Shown piece after piece: positions 36,181-44,935 of a stretch of DNA of 64,000 nt. Position numbers and translations under genes: made by a program. Source of the DNA: Microbispora catharanthi (GTDB taxonomy: Bacteria; Actinomycetota; Actinomycetes; Streptosporangiales; Streptosporangiaceae); contig NZ_VDMA02000009.1 of the NCBI RefSeq assembly GCF_006334915.2, positions 242,894 to 306,893 on the forward strand. Direction: 5' to 3'. The notes beneath the pieces are model-generated. The model saw nothing but the letters and a program-made list of their open reading frames with translations. It did no database searches and was not told the DNA's origin. Position 1 is the stretch's first letter. The number at the start of each line of letters is the position of its first letter.

Positions 36181-36498
36181 ATGCGACTCAGTAAGAAGAT
36201 CGCACTCCCCATCGCGGCGTCCGCGGGAGTCGCCGCGCTGCTCTTGCCCACGGGCGGAGTGGCCTCCGCGGCCACCGCCCAGGCGCGCAGCCCTCTTCCG
36301 GGGTGCGTGCACTGGCACCTGTCGAGCAGCGGCGTCACGGACCACCTCAGCGTGACCAACGGCTGTGGCGCGGGGCACTGGTTCAAGGTGATCCTGGCCC
36401 ATCGCAGGGACTTCAAGTGCACGTACTACGCCCCCGGTCACACCTGGAACTGGTCCTGGAAGTGGCCGGGCAAGTTCTCCGCCCTGCACAACTGCTGA
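36181..36498 (+). CDS. Small secreted four-cysteine protein (tendamistat-like spacing)
   Basis: A 105-residue precursor. A signal peptide (KKIALPIAASAGVAALLLP) ends at ASA, near residue 30. The mature domain has four cysteines spaced 20, 18 and 25 apart (GCVHWH, TNGCGAG, FKCTYY, LHNC) and many aromatic residues (WNWSWKW). The layout recalls tendamistat-type alpha-amylase inhibitors, whose spacings are near 16, 18 and 28, but the sequence match is weak. GGAGAAAGAAG lies just before the ATG. It is likely exported by Sec and forms two disulfides. Confidence 0.75.
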   Translation: MRLSKKIALPIAASAGVAALLLPTGGVASAATAQARSPLPGCVHWHLSSSGVTDHLSVTNGCGAGHWFKVILAHRRDFKCTYYAPGHTWNWSWKWPGKFSALHNC

Positions 36499-36616
36499 CG
36501 CGGAGCGGCTCCGCGGCGGGACCGTGCGCGGGAACATCTCACCTGCCCGGGTGTTTCCGCGCGCCTGCGCGACAGGTGCCGATGCCGTGCCGAGCTTTCC
36601 GGCGATCACGCCGGGT

Positions 36617-36643
36617 GCGCCTCGGGGCTGCGCCCCGGGGCGC
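36617..36643 (+). terminator. GC-rich hairpin downstream of the secreted protein gene
   Basis: GCGCCTCGGGGC (36617-36628) pairs with GCCCCGGGGCGC (36632-36643) with one G/U pair and a three-base loop. There is no T-run. The rest of 36499-36794 shows no gene. Confidence 0.55.
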
Positions 36644-36794
36644 GCAGTCCCACCGGCCACCCCCGAAGCCGGGACCTCTCCCCTCGCGGCGACCGTGAAC
36701 CGTCACCGAACCTACGGGGCCGGGGAGGAGTCGTAGGAGACAGGGCGGCAGCCGCGCCTTTCCCGATCGCCTTCGCCAAGGGGGCCTGTGACTG

Positions 36795-37247
36795 ATGGCT
36801 CGATGGTTATCCCGGCGTTCTTTATCGGGTGTCGGGTCGTTCGCGTTCTTCGCGGCCTGGTTCGGCATCCTGATCGTGATGCTCGTCGCTCAGGTCTTCG
36901 ACATCGTGTCGGCCCTGGACCTCGGGCGGCACGGCGTCCGCACCACCGGCGTCGCCCTCTCCACCCGGTCGGAGACATGGAACGACACCGACGGCCATCC
37001 CATCACCGTGAACTACACGAAGATCGGTTTCACGGTGGGCACGCAACGGCACGTCGAGGAGATCTCCGGCTGGTACGCGACAGGGGAGAAGGTCCGCATC
37101 GTCTACGACCCCGAGAGCGTGAACGTCGTCAGGAGCGAGGAGGACACCGGCCTGGGTGGGCTGGCCGGGAATTTCGTGGGGATCGCCCTCCTGCTCGCCA
37201 TGCTCGTCTTCGGCGTCAGCTTCGTCTTCTCCTGGCACCGATGGTGA
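36795..37247 (+). CDS. DUF3592-like membrane protein
   Basis: A 150-residue protein with a helix at each end (FAFFAAWFGILIVMLVAQVF and FVGIALLLAMLVFGVSFVF). Between them is a small beta domain with the DUF3592 pattern: ITVNYTKIGFTVGTQRHVEE, then YATGEKVRIVYDPESVNVV. Function unknown; the domain is probably extracytoplasmic. It is 110 bp upstream of the kinase gene and on the same strand, so cotranscription is possible. Confidence 0.75.
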   Translation: MARWLSRRSLSGVGSFAFFAAWFGILIVMLVAQVFDIVSALDLGRHGVRTTGVALSTRSETWNDTDGHPITVNYTKIGFTVGTQRHVEEISGWYATGEKVRIVYDPESVNVVRSEEDTGLGGLAGNFVGIALLLAMLVFGVSFVFSWHRW

Positions 37248-37357
37248 CGATGCCCGCCGCGATGTGATCGAAATCCGCGTACGCGCCGAGGATCCGGCAG
37301 AACCCTTTCGCGCCCGTCGGCGTCCAATCCCACGTGCCGGCGCGGGGGGGTGGACGC

Positions 37358-40300
37358 ATGACGGGGACGCTGCTGCCCGAGGATCCGGAGCGGCTGGGGG
37401 ACTACTGGCTGTCGGGGCGGCTCGGCTCCGGCGGCCAGGGCGTCGTTTACGAGGCGTACGACGGCCAGGGCCGCCGGGTGGCGGTCAAGGTGCTGCACGG
37501 CGACGCCGCGACTGACCCGGAGCTCAGGGAGCGGTTCGGCCGGGAGGCCGCGGCCGCCCGGCGGGTGGCGTCGTTCTGCACCGCGCCGGTCATCGCCGCC
37601 GAGCTGGACGGGCCCAGGCCGTACATCGTCAGCGAGTACGTCGAGGGGCGGAGCCTGCGCCGGGCCGTGCAGGAGGGGCAGGTCTTCGCCGGGGACGGCC
37701 TGCACCGGCTGGCGACCGCGATCGCCACGGCGCTGACCGCCATCCACGACGCCGGCGTCGTCCACCGGGACCTCAAACCCGACAACGTGCTGCTCGGCCC
37801 GGACGGCCCCCGTGTGATCGACTTCGGCGTCGCCAGGACTCTGGAGATGTCGCTGACCAGCACCGGCCTGGTGGCCGGAACGCCGACGTACATGGCGCCG
37901 GAGGTGTTCACCGGGCAGCGCGCGGGGCCGGCCGCCGACGTGTTCGCCTGGGGCGGGATCGTGCTGTTCGCGGCCACGGGCGAGGATCCGTTCCGCGCGG
38001 AGAGCCTGGGCGGGGTGATGCACCGCGTGCTGTCGGTCGATCCCGACCTGTCCGTGCTGCCGGAGCCGATCCGCCCGCTGGTCGGCGCGGCTCTCGTCAA
38101 GGAACCGTCCGCCCGCCCGTCCGCCCGCGACCTGCTGATGGCGCTGATCAGCGGGGGTTCGCGGGTGGACACGGCGCGGCTGCTCGCGGAGGGCAGCCGG
38201 GCGGCGCGGGCGGTGCACGCGGAGGGCGATCCCGACCCCGCGCTGGGCGCGCTCGCCGAGGACGCGTACGACGCGCTCGGCCCCGTGGAGCGCGACCTGG
38301 TGCCGCAGATCTTCCTCCGGATGGTCGCGGTGGGCCCGGAGGGCGAGCTCGCCACCCGCAGGGCGGCCGAGGACGAGTTGCCGCCCGGATCGGGCGAGGT
38401 GCTCAGGATGTTCGCCTATGTGCTGTCGCGCAAGGACGGCGAGGTGGGCCTCGGCCGCCCGGCGCTGCTGCGCGCCTGGCCCAGGCTGCGGGCCTGGCTC
38501 ACGGACGAGTGGGACGGCCTGCCGGTGCACGCGGAGATCCGCCTGCGGGCCCGGCAGTGGGCCGCGGCCGGTCGCCGTCCCGCCGACCTCATGCAGGGCG
38601 GCCGCCTGGACGCGGCCGTGGGCTGGGCGGCCACCGGCCGACGGCGTCTCGCCCTGAACGCCCTGGAACGCGAGTTCCTCGACGCGTCGGCCGCGCTGAC
38701 CCGCCGGCGTGCCCGTGGCCGCCGTCTGCTCACGACCGCCCTGGCCGTGCTGCTCGCGCTGTCGCTCGCGGGCGGCGGCCTGGCGGCCTACCAGGGCAGC
38801 CGGATAGCCGTCCAGCGCGACCAGATTTCCGCCCAGCGCGACCGGGCCAACGGCCGGGAGGCGGCGCTGCGTGCCGGGACCCTGCGGACCACCGACCCCG
38901 CCGCCGCCATGCTGCTGAGCGTGGCGGCCTGGCGCCTCGACGGCGGCTCCGAGGCCCGGTCGAGCCTGACGGCCGCCTACGAGCAGCCGGAGGTCGCCGT
39001 CTTCCGCCCGCCTGGGGACGGGCTCGAGGCGCTGAGCCCGGACGGGCGGCGACTCGTCACGGTGTCGGACCGTGAGATCCGCCTCTACGACCTGGTCAGC
39101 GGGCGGGAGTTGCGGCGTGTGCCGGCTCCGGAGCTCCGCGAGGAGATCCAGACCGACGCGGCGCTGAGCCCCGGCGGGAAGGCGGCCGCCGTGTTCACCG
39201 AGCGCTGGATCCTGGTGTGGGATCTGCGGACCGGCAGGCTCCGGGCGCGGCTCCGCACGCCTGCCGGCGTCGACGGCGACGTGGAATTCGGGGACGGCGA
39301 CCGGATGCTCGCCGTACGGGAGGGCTCCAACGGTTTCGTCTGGGACCTCGTGAGCGGCGCGACGTTCGGCCGGGCGGTGGGTGGCGAGGGCGGCTGGCCC
39401 ATGTCCGTGCCCGTCGTGTCGCCCTCGGGAAGGCTCGCCGCCGTCCTCGACAGGGAGACCGGCAGGCTCGCCGTGCGGCGCCTTCCCTCGGGGACGGCGG
39501 ACCCGCGCTTCCGGAAGGCGTGCCCGGGAGTCCTGGGCGCGGTGGCGGTCAGCGGGGACGGCCGGTCGCTGGCCTGCGCGGGACGGACGGTCACCCTCGT
39601 GTCCACGGCCACGGGCAGACCCGTGCCCCTCGACGTGGACGAGTGGCGCTGGGCGGACAAGGGAGCGGCCGGACCCGGCAGCGCGGCGACGTCCGGGCTG
39701 AGGTTCGGCCCGGACGGCGCGTTCCTGCTGGGGTTCGCGGGCAGGACGATGCGCGTGTGGCGGACCGCCGACCAGCGGCAGGTGTTCGCCTACCAGGCCG
39801 AGGACGACGTCCAGGACGCCCGTCTCGACCCGGACGGGCACACCCTGCGCTACCTCCTCGAGGACAACACCGTCGTCACCCTCGACATCCGCCTCCGGGC
39901 GGAGGCCGTTCACCTGCCCGGGAAGGCCATGGACAGCGTGGTGGGGCCCGGTGGCCGCTGGGTGGTCGCACGGGCGGGCGAAACGGGCCCCCTCCGGCTG
40001 TGGGACGCGCGGCGGCGCCGATACGCCGGCGTGCTGCCCGACTCGTCGGACTGGGAATATCTGGCCGCCGACCCGGCGGGCCGTACGCTGATCACGCAGA
40101 ACACGGTCCACGAGCGGTTGCGGGCATGGGACGTCGCCACCCTGAAGCCGCTGTGGGAGCACGGGATGCCGCCCGGCTTCGTCCTGTACGGCGGCGCCTT
40201 CACCCCTGACGGGCGGCTGTTCGCCGCGTCGCTCAGCCGCGTGAACCAGGAGGCCGACAGGGACGCGCAGCTCCGGGAGGAGTCGAACGACCACATCACC

Positions 40301-40930
40301 GCGCAGAACGAGAGCCGTCTGGGCGAGTGGGACGCCAGGACCGGCCGGCCGGTCGCGAGCACGCGGGTCGACGGGGAAATCGCCGAGATCGCCTTCGAGC
40401 CCGACGGCCGGACCGTCGTCACCGACGGCCGACTCGTCGACGCGGTCACCGGCAAGCAGGCCGGGAGCTCCTTCACCTCCGATACCACTCTCGCGGTCAG
40501 CCCCGCCGACGGGCTGATCGCCGTGGGCGGGTACACCGGGCGCGTCTTCCTGTGGAGCGCGAAGGGACCCACCCCGCTGCCGCCGGCGCTGCACGGGACG
40601 ATGGAGACGATCGGCGCGATGGCCTTCTCCCCGCGTGGGGACGTTCTCGCGACGGTGAGCGAGAGCGCGACGCTCCAACTCTGGGACGTCCGGGGCAGGC
40701 GCCGTATCGGCGCCGCGCTCAAGCTGCCGGAGGACGTCGTCGTCGTGACGCTCGCCTTCGGCCCGGACGGATCCCGCCTTCACATCGCGGACACCGGCGG
40801 CACGCTCTACACGCTGCCCGTGGGCGGCGACCCGATGGTGCGGGCGGTGTGCGCGCGGGCGGGGCGGACCCTGACCAGGGAGGAATGGGCGCGCTATCTG
40901 CCAGGAACGCCCTACCGGGACGTGTGTTGA
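37358..40930 (+). CDS. Receptor-type Ser/Thr protein kinase with WD40-like sensor
   Basis: A 1190-residue protein. The kinase domain (about 10-270) has the glycine loop LGSGGQGVVYEAYD, the lysine in VAVKVLH, the catalytic loop VHRDLKPDNVLL, the DFG in IDFGVAR and YMAPEVF, so it should be active. Residues 275-450 are a helical region seen in actinobacterial kinase/NACHT proteins (RPADLMQGGRLDAAVGWA). One membrane helix (about 455-478) leads to a long extracytoplasmic beta-propeller (500-1190) with repeated blades such as LQLWDVRGRRRIG and RVFLWSAKG. The propeller probably senses a surface ligand. GGGGTGG precedes ATG 37358. Confidence 0.88.
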   Translation: MTGTLLPEDPERLGDYWLSGRLGSGGQGVVYEAYDGQGRRVAVKVLHGDAATDPELRERFGREAAAARRVASFCTAPVIAAELDGPRPYIVSEYVEGRSLRRAVQEGQVFAGDGLHRLATAIATALTAIHDAGVVHRDLKPDNVLLGPDGPRVIDFGVARTLEMSLTSTGLVAGTPTYMAPEVFTGQRAGPAADVFAWGGIVLFAATGEDPFRAESLGGVMHRVLSVDPDLSVLPEPIRPLVGAALVKEPSARPSARDLLMALISGGSRVDTARLLAEGSRAARAVHAEGDPDPALGALAEDAYDALGPVERDLVPQIFLRMVAVGPEGELATRRAAEDELPPGSGEVLRMFAYVLSRKDGEVGLGRPALLRAWPRLRAWLTDEWDGLPVHAEIRLRARQWAAAGRRPADLMQGGRLDAAVGWAATGRRRLALNALEREFLDASAALTRRRARGRRLLTTALAVLLALSLAGGGLAAYQGSRIAVQRDQISAQRDRANGREAALRAGTLRTTDPAAAMLLSVAAWRLDGGSEARSSLTAAYEQPEVAVFRPPGDGLEALSPDGRRLVTVSDREIRLYDLVSGRELRRVPAPELREEIQTDAALSPGGKAAAVFTERWILVWDLRTGRLRARLRTPAGVDGDVEFGDGDRMLAVREGSNGFVWDLVSGATFGRAVGGEGGWPMSVPVVSPSGRLAAVLDRETGRLAVRRLPSGTADPRFRKACPGVLGAVAVSGDGRSLACAGRTVTLVSTATGRPVPLDVDEWRWADKGAAGPGSAATSGLRFGPDGAFLLGFAGRTMRVWRTADQRQVFAYQAEDDVQDARLDPDGHTLRYLLEDNTVVTLDIRLRAEAVHLPGKAMDSVVGPGGRWVVARAGETGPLRLWDARRRRYAGVLPDSSDWEYLAADPAGRTLITQNTVHERLRAWDVATLKPLWEHGMPPGFVLYGGAFTPDGRLFAASLSRVNQEADRDAQLREESNDHITAQNESRLGEWDARTGRPVASTRVDGEIAEIAFEPDGRTVVTDGRLVDAVTGKQAGSSFTSDTTLAVSPADGLIAVGGYTGRVFLWSAKGPTPLPPALHGTMETIGAMAFSPRGDVLATVSESATLQLWDVRGRRRIGAALKLPEDVVVVTLAFGPDGSRLHIADTGGTLYTLPVGGDPMVRAVCARAGRTLTREEWARYLPGTPYRDVC

Positions 40931-41009
40931 TCGCTCAAAGAGCATTTCGGCCGGTTCTGTGGGTATTTCACGCTAGGTAAGAGCTGTTGGGGGGGCGGGA
41001 GGGGCGGCA

Positions 41010-41204
41010 ATGGAGTCTCGCGAGCGGTTCGTGTTCCAACGGATGGCGGCACAACTCAAACGGGAGGCGGCCCTGCTGACAGGGGACCGGCTGATGGCGG
41101 CGGAGGCACACGGCGAGGAGGCCGAGGCCGACCTGTGCCTCACGTGGTACGAGATCATGGACACCATCCGGGAGATCCGCCTGTTCTACGGGGTGCCGGG
41201 ATGA
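41010..41204 (+). CDS. Small helical protein coupled to the AbiEii-like gene
   Basis: A 64-residue, mostly alpha-helical protein (RERFVFQRMAAQLKREAALL, CLTWYEIMDTIREIRLFYGV). There is no known motif. GGGAGGGG lies upstream of ATG 41010. Its stop overlaps the next ATG (ATGA at 41201-41204), so the two proteins are likely made together and may interact. Confidence 0.65.
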   Translation: MESRERFVFQRMAAQLKREAALLTGDRLMAAEAHGEEAEADLCLTWYEIMDTIREIRLFYGVPG

Positions 41205-41944
41205 GGGATCGTCACGGTGGGTGCGCGGGCGATACTGAGGTGGTGACCGCGTCCTCCGCCTTCCCGGCGCCGCCGTTCCACCTGCGCCTCATCGAGGACG
41301 CGCGGCCCGTCCTCGACCGCTACGGCCTGCTGCTCGCCGGCGGCTACGCGCTGCTGGCGCACGGGTGTACCTCGCGCCCCGTCGACGACCTCACCTTCGC
41401 CACCGGCGGCGAGGCCCCGCTGGCGGAGGTCGGCCGGGCGCTGGCCGAAGCGTTCGGGAGCACCGGCCTGTCGGCCGAGGTGTGCGAGGCCGGCGCCCGC
41501 ATCGGCCGCGTCGTCGTCACCGACGAGATCACCGGCCAGTCGTGCGAGGTCGCGCTGCTCCGCGAGCCGCTGCGCGACCGCCCCGCCGACGTCGGCCCCT
41601 GCCGGGTGCTCGGCCTGGACGACGCGGTGGGCCTCAAGGTCCGCGCCCTGCAGGACCGCGGGCTGCCGCGCGACTTCGCCGACGTGGCCGCGGTGTCCGG
41701 CCTGTACTCCTTCCGCCTGCTCGAACAGCTCGGCGCGCGCTACGACGACGAGTGGCGGGTGGAGGACCTGGTCGAGCGGCTGGAGACCGTCGACCTGCTG
41801 GCCGACGAGGCGTTCGGCGGCCTGGACGAGGAGGGCGTCGCCGCCGTGCGCCGCTTCGCGTACGCCTGGGCGGAGGACATCAAGCTGCGCCGCGTCGACG
41901 ACGGCGACGCCGAGTTCGACCTCGACGTCCCCGACGTGGACTGA
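41201..41944 (+). CDS. AbiEii-like nucleotidyltransferase-fold protein, probably inactive
   Basis: A 247-residue protein with the minimal nucleotidyltransferase layout of AbiEii/AbiGii toxins: LLLAGGYALLAHG (G47, G48, Y49), RPVDDLTFAT at the position of the metal-binding D-x-D, and CEVALL at the third carboxylate. The second Asp is Thr (T65) and the third carboxylate is Ala (A118). LGLDDAVGLKVRALQDRGLPRDFADVAAV is the usual downstream helix. Loss of two metal ligands suggests a non-catalytic role. GTG 41243 is an alternative start, but coupling favours ATG 41201. Confidence 0.7.
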   Translation: MRDRHGGCAGDTEVVTASSAFPAPPFHLRLIEDARPVLDRYGLLLAGGYALLAHGCTSRPVDDLTFATGGEAPLAEVGRALAEAFGSTGLSAEVCEAGARIGRVVVTDEITGQSCEVALLREPLRDRPADVGPCRVLGLDDAVGLKVRALQDRGLPRDFADVAAVSGLYSFRLLEQLGARYDDEWRVEDLVERLETVDLLADEAFGGLDEEGVAAVRRFAYAWAEDIKLRRVDDGDAEFDLDVPDVD

Positions 41945-42036
41945 TCCAGGACGTCGAAATCCCCGCGCGCACCGGCGTTTCCGGTGAACTAGGGTCTCCG
42001 GAAGATCGCACGCCGGGTTCGCGCGAAGGGGGCTCC

Positions 42037-43824
42037 ATGGGGATGGAGGGCGACGGCCCTGACGGTGGTCGGCCCGCGCCACGGCCGAAGGCGTCCCTGG
42101 GGGAGCGCGCCTCCTGGCGGCTGCTGCTCGACCAGGTGCGCCCCCACCGGCGGGTGCTCCTGCTGGGCGGCCTGCTCAGCCTCGTCGGCAGCCTCGCCGG
42201 GCTCGCCATGCCGGTCATGGCCAAGCGGGTGATCGACGCGTTCGGCGCGGGCGGCGCGCTGGCGGGCCCGGTGCTCGGGCTGTCGGCCGCGGTTCTGGTC
42301 GGCGCGCTGATCTCGGCGGCCGGGCGGTTCCTGCTGGAGCGGATGGGCGAGACGATCGTGCTCGACTCGCGACGGGGCCTGGTGGACCGCATCCTGCGGC
42401 TCACGGTCTCCGACGTGGACCGGCTCAAGCCCGGCGATCTGCTGTCGCGGGTCAGCTCCGACACCACCCTGCTGCGGGCCGTGTGCACGGACGCGCTCGC
42501 GTCCCTGGTCGGGGCCGTCTTCATGTTCCTCGGCGCCGCCGTGATGATGGCGATCATGGACGGCCTGCTGCTCGGGGTCACGCTCGCCGTCGTCGGCCTG
42601 GTCGCCGTCATGGGCGCCGCCATCGCGCCGCGCATCCGGCGGGCCTCGCTCCAGGCGCAGGTGGCGCTCGGCGAGATGAGCTCGGGGCTCGACCGCGCCC
42701 TCCAGGCGTTCCGTACGGTCAAGGCCAGCGGCGCGGAGGCGCGGGAGACCGCGGTGGTGGGCGCGGCGGCCGTCGAGGCGCGCGACCGTGGCGTGACCGC
42801 CGCCGCGTGGACCTCGCTGGCCGGCATCGGCGCCTGGATGTCGGTCCAGCTCGCGTTCCTCGCGGTGCTGGGGGTGGGCGGCGCGCGGGTCGCGTCGGGG
42901 GAGATGGAGATCTCCACCCTGATCGCCTTCCTGCTGTACCTGTTCTACCTGGTCTCCCCGATCGGCCAGATCATCCAGAGCCTCACCCAGATCCAGAACG
43001 GCCTGGCCGCGGTGACCCGCATCCAGGAGATCGCCATGCTGCGCACCGAGCCCGCCGCCGCACCCGTGGCGCGGGCCGGCGGCGAGCCTGTCGGGGTGAC
43101 CTTCTCCGGGGTCGTCTTCCGCTACGGCGAGGACCGGCCCGTGGTCCACCACGACGTGACGTTCGAGGTGCCGGCCGGCGGCATGACCGCGCTCGTCGGC
43201 CCCTCGGGCGCGGGCAAGTCGACGGTGTTCGGCCTCATCGAGCGGTTCTACGAGCCGCAGGAGGGGGCGATCACGGTCGGCGGGCGCGACATCCGCGACT
43301 GGCCGCTCGGCGAACTGCGGGCCATGCTCGGGTACGTCGAGCAGGACGCCCCCGTGCTCGCGGGGACGTTCCGGGAGAACCTCGTCTTCGGCGCGCCCGG
43401 TGCGACCGACGAGGAGGTCGCCCGCGCCCTGGCCCGTACGCGCCTGGACGACCTGGTCGAGCGGCTGCCCGAGGGACTGGAGACGCCGGTCGGCCATCGC
43501 GGCATCCTGCTGTCGGGCGGCGAGCGGCAGCGGGTCGCCATCGCCAGGGCGTTGCTGCGCAGGCCCAGGCTGCTGCTGCTCGACGAGGCGACCTCCCAGC
43601 TCGACGCGGTCAACGAGATGCGGCTGCGGGAGGTCGTGGCGGAGGTGGCGCGCGAGACGACGGTCCTGGTGATCGCCCACCGCCTGTCCACCGTGACCGG
43701 AGCCGACCGGATCGTGGTCATGGAGGCCGGTCGCGTGCGGGCCTGGGGCACCCACGACGAGCTGGTCGCGGCCGACGCGCTCTACCGCGAGCTCGCCGCC
43801 ACGCAGTTCCTCGTCTCGTCCTGA
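42037..43824 (+). CDS. ABC exporter (fused permease and ATPase)
   Basis: A 595-residue half-transporter that should dimerise. Six membrane helices fill about residues 40-330 and the ATPase covers 350-595: Walker A GPSGAGKST, Q-loop VEQDAPVLAGTF, signature LSGGERQRVAIARALL, Walker B LLLLDEATSQLD and H-loop IAHRLSTV. The sequence groups with lipid/drug/peptide exporters; the substrate is unknown. AAGGGGG precedes ATG 42037. It follows the AbiEii-like gene by 92 bp but may be independently transcribed. Confidence 0.9.
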   Translation: MGMEGDGPDGGRPAPRPKASLGERASWRLLLDQVRPHRRVLLLGGLLSLVGSLAGLAMPVMAKRVIDAFGAGGALAGPVLGLSAAVLVGALISAAGRFLLERMGETIVLDSRRGLVDRILRLTVSDVDRLKPGDLLSRVSSDTTLLRAVCTDALASLVGAVFMFLGAAVMMAIMDGLLLGVTLAVVGLVAVMGAAIAPRIRRASLQAQVALGEMSSGLDRALQAFRTVKASGAEARETAVVGAAAVEARDRGVTAAAWTSLAGIGAWMSVQLAFLAVLGVGGARVASGEMEISTLIAFLLYLFYLVSPIGQIIQSLTQIQNGLAAVTRIQEIAMLRTEPAAAPVARAGGEPVGVTFSGVVFRYGEDRPVVHHDVTFEVPAGGMTALVGPSGAGKSTVFGLIERFYEPQEGAITVGGRDIRDWPLGELRAMLGYVEQDAPVLAGTFRENLVFGAPGATDEEVARALARTRLDDLVERLPEGLETPVGHRGILLSGGERQRVAIARALLRRPRLLLLDEATSQLDAVNEMRLREVVAEVARETTVLVIAHRLSTVTGADRIVVMEAGRVRAWGTHDELVAADALYRELAATQFLVSS

Positions 43825-43997
43825 CCGGCGGTCATCTCCGCACACGCCGATGGCGAAGCCGTGAGCAGCCCTTACACCGGGCCACAGCTTCTTTCGACCG
43901 GGAACCGGGAACGTCGCAGGTGCGTAACCTCTCCTTCACCACCGCCCGGTTGCCGGAGCCATCGCGCGTGCGGGCGCGTCCGGTGACCCGGGTCGGA

Positions 43998-44034
43998 GGC
44001 GGGGCGCCCGGCCGGTCCGGCCGGGCGCCCCGCC
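43998..44034. terminator. Perfect 16-bp GC-rich hairpin
   Basis: GGCGGGGCGCCCGGCC (43998-44013) pairs with GGCCGGGCGCCCCGCC (44019-44034) around GGTCC. It lies in the 345-bp gap after the ABC exporter and is its probable terminator. The flanking bases 43825-43997 and 44035-44169 show no gene. Confidence 0.75.
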
Positions 44035-44169
44035 GCTTACCTCTCTACTTGATCGATCTATGTGATGCGGTCCGCCATGTGCTCGGAGCGTCCCACTCCG
44101 GAGACACCGCGCCCGCAGCGGTGAGGTGAGGTGCGCGCAAGATCCGCGCGGCGCTCTAAGGTGAGGTCC

Positions 44170-44856
44170 ATGCGACCCACGGCTCTGATCACCGGCGCCT
44201 CGAGGGGTGTGGGGGCGGCGATCGCCCGTGCCCTCGCCCCCACCTGCGATCTCTTCCTGGGCGGGCGGGACGGCACCGCGCTCGACGCGCTGTGCGCGGA
44301 ACTGCCGGCGGCCCGCCCCTGGGCGGTGGAGCTCACCGAACTCACCCCCGCGGACGTGGAGGGGATCGACCGGCTCGACCTGCTGGTCCACAGCGCGGGC
44401 GTCGCCAGTGTCGGGTCCCTGGCCGACACCCGGGCCGACGAGTGGCGGCGGCTGATGGAGGTCAACGTCATCGCGGTCGCCGAGCTGACCCGGCTGCTGC
44501 TGCCCGCGCTGCGGGCGGCCCGCGGGCACGTCGTGCTGATCAACTCGGGGTCCGGGCAGCGGGCCAACGCCAACTGGGGCGCCTACGCCGCGAGCAAGTT
44601 CGCCCTGCGCGCGTTCGGCGACGCGCTGCGCGAGGAGGAGCACGCCAACGGCGTCCGGGTCACCGCGATCTTCCCCGGGCGGGTGGGCACGGATATGCAA
44701 AGAGGCATCCGCGCCCAGGAGGGAGGGCCGTACGAGCCGGGAAGATACCTGGAGCCGGAATCGGTGGCGCGGGCCGTGCTGGCCGCGCTGACGGCCACGC
44801 CCGACGCCCACGTCACCGAGATCACCGTAAGGCCGGCTGGGGGACCGACCCGCTGA
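44170..44856 (+). CDS. Short-chain dehydrogenase
   Basis: A 228-residue SDR. The cofactor motif is TGASRGVGAAIARAL, followed by HSAGVAS, the active-site serine region INSGSGQRAN and YAASKFALRAFG. A basic residue after beta-2 (GGRDGTAL) suggests NADP. The C-terminal ITVRPAGGPTR is common in actinomycete members of unknown substrate. GAGG lies just before ATG 44170. It is 79 bp upstream of hutF and could be part of that transcript. Confidence 0.85.
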   Translation: MRPTALITGASRGVGAAIARALAPTCDLFLGGRDGTALDALCAELPAARPWAVELTELTPADVEGIDRLDLLVHSAGVASVGSLADTRADEWRRLMEVNVIAVAELTRLLLPALRAARGHVVLINSGSGQRANANWGAYAASKFALRAFGDALREEEHANGVRVTAIFPGRVGTDMQRGIRAQEGGPYEPGRYLEPESVARAVLAALTATPDAHVTEITVRPAGGPTR

Positions 44857-44935
44857 CGGCCGCACGGGACGTGGGGGACGGACGTTCATTACAGTGGCAA
44901 TACCGCCACGCCGCCCATCTGGAGGACCGGTGCAC

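Noticed and set aside
34960..36660. 566-codon version of the helix-turn-helix-like protein starting at 36660
   Set aside because: The extra part runs antisense through the secreted protein gene and is low-complexity; ATG 35976 begins the structured part.
37103..40945. A 1280-codon open frame antisense to the Ser/Thr kinase
   Set aside because: It is Arg/Gly/Pro-rich without domains and mirrors the codon pattern of the real gene; such shadows are normal at this GC content.
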